Source: Gemmatimonadota bacterium (GTDB lineage Bacteria > Gemmatimonadota > Gemmatimonadetes > Longimicrobiales > Gaopeijiaceae). Taken from it: DNA of 11,826 nucleotides. The stretch is taken from assembly GCA_030618065.1 (NCBI GenBank), contig JAUXEE010000033.1, positions 1-11,826 on the forward strand, given 5' to 3'. Positions within the stretch are counted from its first letter, which is position 1; each line of letters starts with the position of its first letter. Below, piece after piece: positions 7,313-11,826 of the stretch. The notes under the pieces are model-generated. The model saw only the letters and a program-made list of their open reading frames with translations, was not told the origin of the DNA and did not search any database. The translations under genes and the position numbers were made by a program.

Positions 7313-10300
7313 ATGTCGTACCGATTCATGCCTCGGTTGTCCTGGCCGTGGATGGCTCCACTGGTCGGCGCCACTCTACTGCTTCTTTCCGCCGGTCATC
7401 TCAGCTCTCAGGAAGAGGTGCCGGAGGACTTCTTGAAGGGCCTTCGGTGGCAGAACGTGGGTCCTGACCGGGGTGGAAGATCCATCGCCGTGGCCGGAAG
7501 CGACGCCAGGCCTCTGGAGTACTATTTCGGCGCCACCGGTGGCGGCCTTTGGAAGAGCACCGATGGGGGAAACAGTTGGCGCGTCGTGACAGACGGGAAG
7601 ATCACCAGCTCTTCCGTGGGAGCCGTCGCCGTTTGCGAGGCAGACCCTGATGTGGTCTATATCGGAACCGGAGAAACCCAGATTCGGGGCAATATCCAAC
7701 AGGGCGACGGGGTGTATCGGAGCACGGACGGAGGGACCCGCTGGGAGCATCTGGGTTTGAAAGAAACACAGAACATCTCCCGGATTCGAATCCACCCCAC
7801 CGATTGCAACACAGCGTGGGTAGGGGCTTTCGGGGTCCACTCCATGCCGAATCCGGAGCGTGGGGTCTACAAGACCACCGACGGTGGTGAAAGCTGGGAG
7901 AAGGTCCTCTTCCGGGATGACCGGTCCGGAGCCGTGGACATTTCTGTGCATCCGTCGAATCCGGATATTGTCTATGCAGCCCTCTGGGAGGCTTGGAGAA
8001 AGTCCTGGGGAGCCTCTTCAGGGGGACCCGGAAGTGGCCTCTTCCGGAGCACCGATGGTGGGGAGAGTTGGGAGGAGATTACCCGGAACCCAGGACTCCC
8101 CCAAGATGGCCTCATCGGGAAAATCGGCGTCGCCGTTTCGCCTGTGGACCAGAACCGGGTGTACGCCATCGTAGAGAATGAAGAGGGCGGAGTCTTCGTC
8201 TCCGACGATGGCGGTGACAGTTGGACCCGGACCAACGACGAGCGAAAGCTCCGGCAACGGGCCTTTTACTATTCCCGCATCTACGCCGATCCGGTGGAAG
8301 TCGATGGTGTTTTCGTACTGAACACCGCCTTTTATCAATCCGACGATGGGGGTGAGACCTTCGGCCGCACCATCGGCGTCCCCCATGGAGACAATCACGA
8401 CCTCTGGATCGCTTCGGATGATCCGGATCGGATGATCAATGGGAATGATGGTGGGGCCAACGTCTCCGAGAATGGAGGCCGCAGTTGGACAGAACAGGAT
8501 TTCGCCACGGCCCAGTTCTACAGGGTGATCACCACATCCCACCAGCCTTATCTCATCTGTGGGGCTCAACAGGACAACTCCACGGCATGTGTGGCACCCC
8601 GGGGTTGGAACCACCTTTCGGCACGGGGGCAGCCCTTCTTCTCGGTGGGTGGCTGTGAAAGCGGATACATCGCACCGCACCCCGAAAACCCGGACATCTA
8701 CTACGCTGGATGTTACGGCGGGAGCCTCTCCCGGTACGACCACTCGAACGGGCAGACCCGAGCTGTGAACGTCTGGCCCGAGAACCCCATGGGTCAGTCG
8801 TCGGAGGATCTGGTGGAACGGGTCCAGTGGACCTTCCCCATCGTATTCTCCAACCACGACTCCGACGTGCTGTACACCGGGACGCAGAAAGTCTGGAAGA
8901 CCACGAACGAAGGGGAGGCATGGGAGGCGATCAGCCCGGACCTGACCCGAGCCGACCCCAGCACCGTCGGCCCGTCCGGAGGGCCCATCACGAAGGACCA
9001 AACTGGGGTGGAAACGTACGCGACCGTCTTCGCCATCGCTCCCTCCTACCATGACCCGGAAGTGATCTGGGCCGGATCGGATGACGGGTATGTGCACCTG
9101 ACCCGAAACGGGGGAGGGGATTGGGAAAACGTCACTCCGCCGGACGCACCGGACTTCGTGCGCATCAATACCATCGAGGCTTCTCCCAACACTCCGGGAA
9201 AAGCCTACATCTCCGGGATTCGGTATCTGGTGGAGAACGACCGGAGGCCCTACGTCTGGAGGACCGAAGATTTCGGGCAGAGCTGGACGAAGATCGTCGA
9301 TGGGATTCCGGAAGATGATTTCATCCGAGCGGTCCGGGAGGACCCGGAACGAGAGGGACTCCTCTACGCCGCCTCGGAGCGGACGGTCTACATCTCCTGG
9401 GACGACGGAGGGCACTGGCAGCCCCTGACGCTGAACCTGCCGACGGTTCAGGTGGCGGATCTGGTGGTGAAGGAGGATGACCTGGTCATCGCCACGCATG
9501 GCCGATCGTTCTGGGTCCTCTATGGGATCGATCCCCTTCGCCAGATCTCCCCGGAGGTGATGAGGGCGGATGCCTACCTCTTCCAACCCATGGATGTCCG
9601 TCGAGGCGTGGATCAGACCGTGGACGTCACATACTACCTGGCCGAGGATAAAGACGAGGTCGAGGTGACCTTCTTCGATGCTTCCGGAGCTGTGGTGCAG
9701 ACCTTCACTGCCCAGGCCAAGGAGGAGGAAGAGGAAGTGGAAGAAGGCGAAGAGGAAGAGGCTTCGCCCTTTGCTCGCTTCAACCAACGTCCGTCCCCCA
9801 GAACCAGGGACGGAGTCAACAGGTTCCGGTGGAACATGCGCCTGGACGGATACACGGATTTCGAGGGCCGCATCTTCTGGGCGGCGGGGAATACGGGGCC
9901 GGCCCTGGTTCCAGGAGACTACTCCGTCCGCCTGACGGTTGACGGTGCCGAAGTGGCGACCCGCTCCTTCCACTTGGGACTGGACCCGAGAATCCAGGGG
10001 GTGACCGAAGCTGATCTCCAAGCCAGATTCGACCTCGCAATTCGAATCAGGGACAGAGTGAGTGACGCCAATGAAACCGTCATCCTCATCAGGGAGGTGA
10101 AAGCCCAGCTCGATGACCGTCTGGAGGCGTCGGACGACAAGGGCTGGGAGGGGGCTGCGGAAGCCTTCCGGAATGCTCTCAGCGCCGTGGAGGGCGAGAT
10201 CTACCAGGTCAAGAACAGGAGCAATCAGGACCCCTTGAACTTCCCAATCAAGCTGAACAACAAGCTGGCGGCTCTTCTCGGAGCGGTGGAAGGGTCGGAG

Positions 10301-10465
10301 AATCGGCCCACAGAACAATCCTATGCCGTATTCGAGTATCTGGACGGACTGCTTCGAGGCCAACTGGATGAGATGGACCGGCTCCTTCAGGAAGAGCTGG
10401 GGGCATTGAACCAGCGACTGGAGAGCCTCGGTCTCGATCCAATTCAAAGCGGGACCGGCGGATAG
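7313..10465 (+). CDS. Exported BNR/Asp-box repeat (VPS10/sortilin-like) beta-propeller protein
   Basis: A 1050-residue protein. I chose the ATG at 7313 because GAGGGG (7300-7305) is 7 nt upstream; the ATG at 7307 would have almost no spacing. A signal peptide (hydrophobic stretch about 14-28) probably ends near residue 32. At least ten Asp-box-like motifs of the form STDGGxSW follow. They fall near residues 82, 137, 188, 246, 297, 344, 385, 530, 597 and 651, with another near 696, and suggest two stacked propellers. THGRSFWVL (728-736) closes the propeller part as in related proteins. A very acidic run of Glu residues (about 804-816) leads to a beta-sandwich-like region (about 835-890) and a helical C-terminus. 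Homologues are often labelled glycosyl hydrolase or sialidase-like, but no catalytic set is recognisable, so I would not assign an enzyme activity. The location is probably periplasmic or extracellular. It follows ridA by 34 bp and precedes selC by 19 bp. Confidence 0.88.
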   Translation: MSYRFMPRLSWPWMAPLVGATLLLLSAGHLSSQEEVPEDFLKGLRWQNVGPDRGGRSIAVAGSDARPLEYYFGATGGGLWKSTDGGNSWRVVTDGKITSSSVGAVAVCEADPDVVYIGTGETQIRGNIQQGDGVYRSTDGGTRWEHLGLKETQNISRIRIHPTDCNTAWVGAFGVHSMPNPERGVYKTTDGGESWEKVLFRDDRSGAVDISVHPSNPDIVYAALWEAWRKSWGASSGGPGSGLFRSTDGGESWEEITRNPGLPQDGLIGKIGVAVSPVDQNRVYAIVENEEGGVFVSDDGGDSWTRTNDERKLRQRAFYYSRIYADPVEVDGVFVLNTAFYQSDDGGETFGRTIGVPHGDNHDLWIASDDPDRMINGNDGGANVSENGGRSWTEQDFATAQFYRVITTSHQPYLICGAQQDNSTACVAPRGWNHLSARGQPFFSVGGCESGYIAPHPENPDIYYAGCYGGSLSRYDHSNGQTRAVNVWPENPMGQSSEDLVERVQWTFPIVFSNHDSDVLYTGTQKVWKTTNEGEAWEAISPDLTRADPSTVGPSGGPITKDQTGVETYATVFAIAPSYHDPEVIWAGSDDGYVHLTRNGGGDWENVTPPDAPDFVRINTIEASPNTPGKAYISGIRYLVENDRRPYVWRTEDFGQSWTKIVDGIPEDDFIRAVREDPEREGLLYAASERTVYISWDDGGHWQPLTLNLPTVQVADLVVKEDDLVIATHGRSFWVLYGIDPLRQISPEVMRADAYLFQPMDVRRGVDQTVDVTYYLAEDKDEVEVTFFDASGAVVQTFTAQAKEEEEEVEEGEEEEASPFARFNQRPSPRTRDGVNRFRWNMRLDGYTDFEGRIFWAAGNTGPALVPGDYSVRLTVDGAEVATRSFHLGLDPRIQGVTEADLQARFDLAIRIRDRVSDANETVILIREVKAQLDDRLEASDDKGWEGAAEAFRNALSAVEGEIYQVKNRSNQDPLNFPIKLNNKLAALLGAVEGSENRPTEQSYAVFEYLDGLLRGQLDEMDRLLQEELGALNQRLESLGLDPIQSGTGG

Positions 10466-10484
10466 GAGAGCTTCCAACTCTTTC

Positions 10485-10581
10485 GGGGGTGGATCGGGAC
10501 TGGTGTCTCGACTGGTCTTCAAAACCAGCTTGCCCGGCTAGAACCCGGGTAGGTGGGTTCGATTCCCACACGCCCCCGCCA
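10485..10581 (+). tRNA. selC: Selenocysteine tRNA, anticodon UCA
   Basis: A 97-nt tRNA with encoded CCA. The elements are as follows. The acceptor strand 10485-10492 pairs with 10570-10577: seven pairs including one U-G wobble, and a G-A apposition at the innermost eighth position. The D stem is 6 bp (10495-10500 with 10505-10510) and closes a 4-nt TGGT loop. The anticodon stem 10512-10516/10524-10528 carries loop CTTCAAA, giving anticodon TCA at 10519-10521. The long variable arm (10529-10552) has a stem of about 6 bp around CCCGG/CCGGG. The T stem GTGGG/CCCAC (10553-10557, 10565-10569) has loop TTCGATT. The discriminator is G10578, then CCA. The extended acceptor, 6-bp D stem with a tiny loop, long variable arm and UCA anticodon together are specific to bacterial tRNA-Sec. 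The tRNA is charged with serine, converted by SelA and delivered to UGA/SECIS codons by SelB. With only 19 nt after the BNR gene, it may be cotranscribed with it. Confidence 0.94.
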
Positions 10582-10589
10582 TCTACGAG

Positions 10590-10623
10590 GGATCCGGCGG
10601 AGCGAAACGACCCCGCCGGGTCC
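10590..10623 (+). terminator. Strong hairpin after selC, possible terminator without a T-tract
   Basis: An 11-bp stem (10590-10600 with 10613-10623, one G-U pair, otherwise almost all G-C) closes a 12-nt loop. It begins 9 nt after the tRNA CCA end. No run of T follows, so it is not a textbook intrinsic terminator. It could terminate weakly, stabilise the 3' end, or guide processing of the tRNA precursor. Confidence 0.5.
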
Positions 10624-10674
10624 ACGCGCCAAGACCTCTGACCCCATCGGGAATCCAGGAGAGTTCGGCCCCAG

Positions 10675-11628
10675 GTGAATCGCCCCGAGAATGTCACCGT
10701 CATCCTCAATCCCGCTGCGAGTGGCGGCGGTGGAGCCCGGCTTCAACCGACTGTCGAAGGTGAGTTGGCCCGAAGGAAGATCCCCTTCACTCTCCTGCGA
10801 ACCGAAGCACCCGGCCATGCCGAGACTCTTGCCCGGGAGGCAGCCCGTGGCGGGGCGGAGTTGATCCTGGTGGTCGGGGGAGATGGCACCCTTCATGAGG
10901 TGGCCAATGGGATCCTCGACCGAGACACCGACCCTCCCCCCATCGCGGTGGTCCCGGTAGGTACAGGGAACGATTTTCACCGGATGATCGCCAGATCCAG
11001 GAACATCGGTGTGGCTCTCGACGGTCTTCTGGATGGAACCGTCCGGGCCTTCGATGTGGGACGAGTCCGGTTCGACGGTGCAAGTTCCTTTTTCGTGAAC
11101 CTCCTGGGCGTGGGGGTCGATGTCGAGGTGCTCAGAAAAAGGGACGACTTCCACAGGCTGAGGGGACTCCCCCAATACCTGGCCGCTCTGGTGTCGGCTC
11201 TTCTTACCTTCCGCCCGACTTCCTTTCGGGTATCTCTACAGGGCGGTGGCGATGAAGGAGGGGAGGGGGAAGAAGTAATCGAGGACCGGACCATTCTCAT
11301 GGCCGTGACGGTAGGACCATCTGTGGGCGGAGGTTTCCTTCTGAGTCCGGAGGCTTCCCCTTACGATGGCCTTCTGGATCTCTTCTTCGTGAAGACCCTT
11401 GGCATGTTCAAGCTCGCCCGCTACATCCCCAAGGTGATCCGGGGCACCCACCAGGGGGTACCGGAGCTCCTTCAACGGAGAATCGTCAGCGCCACGTTGC
11501 GACGATCAGATGGCGAGCCCTTTTTCTTCGAAATGGACGGGGAGAGAATGCCTGATCCGGTGAAAAGTCTGGAGCTCGAGATTCGCCCCGGGATCCTCCC
11601 TGTCGTCGTTCCTCGGAGGGTTCAATGA
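10675..11628 (+). CDS. Diacylglycerol kinase family / YegS-like lipid kinase
   Basis: A 317-residue cytosolic or membrane-associated lipid kinase. The nucleotide-binding catalytic domain has LNPAASGGGG (11-20), the GGDGT signature (68-72) followed by HEVANG, and VPVGTGND (94-101). The C-terminal beta-sandwich domain has VGPSVGGGFLLSPEASPYDG and ends with the family's conserved DGE (MDGERM). In the family, these enzymes use ATP to phosphorylate diacylglycerol, other lipids or sphingoid bases; the exact substrate cannot be read from the sequence. The start is a GTG, with AGGAGAG (10657-10663) 11 nt upstream, a rather long spacing, and the N-terminal strand VTVILNP begins at once. An insertion rich in Gly and Glu (about 191-201) lies between strands of the second domain. 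The stop overlaps the start of the next gene by 4 bp. Confidence 0.92.
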   Translation: MNRPENVTVILNPAASGGGGARLQPTVEGELARRKIPFTLLRTEAPGHAETLAREAARGGAELILVVGGDGTLHEVANGILDRDTDPPPIAVVPVGTGNDFHRMIARSRNIGVALDGLLDGTVRAFDVGRVRFDGASSFFVNLLGVGVDVEVLRKRDDFHRLRGLPQYLAALVSALLTFRPTSFRVSLQGGGDEGGEGEEVIEDRTILMAVTVGPSVGGGFLLSPEASPYDGLLDLFFVKTLGMFKLARYIPKVIRGTHQGVPELLQRRIVSATLRRSDGEPFFFEMDGERMPDPVKSLELEIRPGILPVVVPRRVQ

Positions 11629-11826
11629 GGGCTCCACCTCATCTAGCCCTCCTGCTTGCTGCCAGCGCTCTTTTCGTCTCGGCCGTCCTTCCGGACCGGG
11701 CCGAGAGCCAAATCCCCGACTCCTTGCAGGCACCACCCCCAACTCAGGAAAAGGAAACCTCTCAGGAAAAGGTCGAGCCCGAAGGCATATCCCCACGGGG
11801 CGCCTTCATTCGGTCCTCCCTGGTGC
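11625..11826 (+). CDS. Start of a secreted or membrane protein gene, possibly DUF5683-like (truncated by the window end)
   Basis: The ATG at 11625 overlaps the lipid-kinase stop as ATGA, and the frame is open for 67 codons to the window edge. The product begins with a short basic start, a hydrophobic stretch (about 7-22) and a small-residue region near RAES|Q, which fits a signal peptide. A Pro/Gln/Glu-rich low-complexity stretch follows, containing QEK twice, six codons apart. The last visible residues, SPRGAFIRSSLVP, resemble the start of DUF5683-type proteins, where the sequence usually continues with PGWGQ. This match rests on about a dozen residues and is tentative. The coupling suggests an operon with the lipid kinase. 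Confidence 0.65.
   Translation, partial: MRAPPHLALLLAASALFVSAVLPDRAESQIPDSLQAPPPTQEKETSQEKVEPEGISPRGAFIRSSLV
11743..11772 (+). repeat. Two copies of a 12-bp direct repeat with an 18-bp period
   Basis: CTCAGGAAAAGG occurs at 11743-11754 and again at 11761-11772. The period is six codons, so the reading frame is kept, and the repeat lies in the low-complexity linker after the predicted signal peptide. Copy-number changes here would lengthen or shorten the linker without a frameshift. Confidence 0.6.

Noticed and set aside
7276..7520. Read-through of the RidA UGA stop as selenocysteine.
   Set aside because: The frame stays open for some distance, but it overlaps the start of the BNR gene in another frame and RidA is complete at 128 residues, so the openness is composition-driven.
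8018..10522. An 834-codon open frame on the minus strand opposite the BNR gene, running into selC.
   Set aside because: It is antisense to a well-supported gene and reads partly through the tRNA. It has no signal peptide, domain or ribosome site, and its composition is what a GC-rich sense gene leaves on the other strand.
10485..11826. An integrated element using the selC 3' end as an attachment site.
   Set aside because: tRNA genes, selC included, are common integration sites, but no integrase, repeated tRNA 3' fragment or foreign composition appears in the 1.2 kb that follows. The next gene is an ordinary lipid kinase.

Overview
The window is GC-rich, densely coded bacterial DNA from a Gram-negative (diderm) organism. 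It holds an MCE/MlaD lipid-transport protein, a large Omp85-like outer-membrane barrel with a secretion signal, and an ADP-heptose (LPS inner core) pathway kinase. The combination of a HExxH metalloprotease / TolB-propeller / barrel protein, a roughly 1050-residue exported BNR-repeat protein and a DUF5335-type tail suggests Gemmatimonadota or a close relative. That placement is inference from gene style, not from a phylogenetic marker. No mobile element, CRISPR array or phage gene is visible.

Layout. Positions 7-963 (+) encode an MlaD-like MCE protein, probably the last gene of an Mla-type ABC operon that lies mostly to the left. It converges on a long minus-strand gene, 4167-1012, for a secreted protein with a zinc-metalloprotease-like domain, a PD40/TolB propeller and a C-terminal outer-membrane barrel. 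A 379-bp divergent intergenic region (4168-4546) follows and contains three short perfect inverted repeats. The plus strand then carries a double universal stress protein fused to a DUF5335-like domain (4547-5770), a heptose-7-phosphate kinase (5894-6895), a RidA deaminase overlapping it by 4 bp (6892-7278), and the exported BNR-repeat protein (7313-10465). Nineteen bases after that gene sits a tRNA with a UCA anticodon, a 6-bp D stem and a long variable arm: a selenocysteine tRNA (selC, 10485-10581). A strong hairpin follows it. Next come a diacylglycerol/sphingoid-type lipid kinase (10675-11628) and, overlapping by 4 bp, the start of a gene for a secreted or membrane protein (11625 to the window end).

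How the genes fit together. Most protein genes concern the envelope: lipid trafficking (MlaD), LPS heptose synthesis (RfaE1 kinase), lipid phosphorylation (DAGK-like), an outer-membrane barrel/protease and an exported propeller. RidA and the USP fusion are housekeeping or stress proteins. The clearest unexpected feature is selC, which implies that the organism decodes some UGA codons as selenocysteine. No selA, selB, selD or recognisable selenoprotein is in the window.
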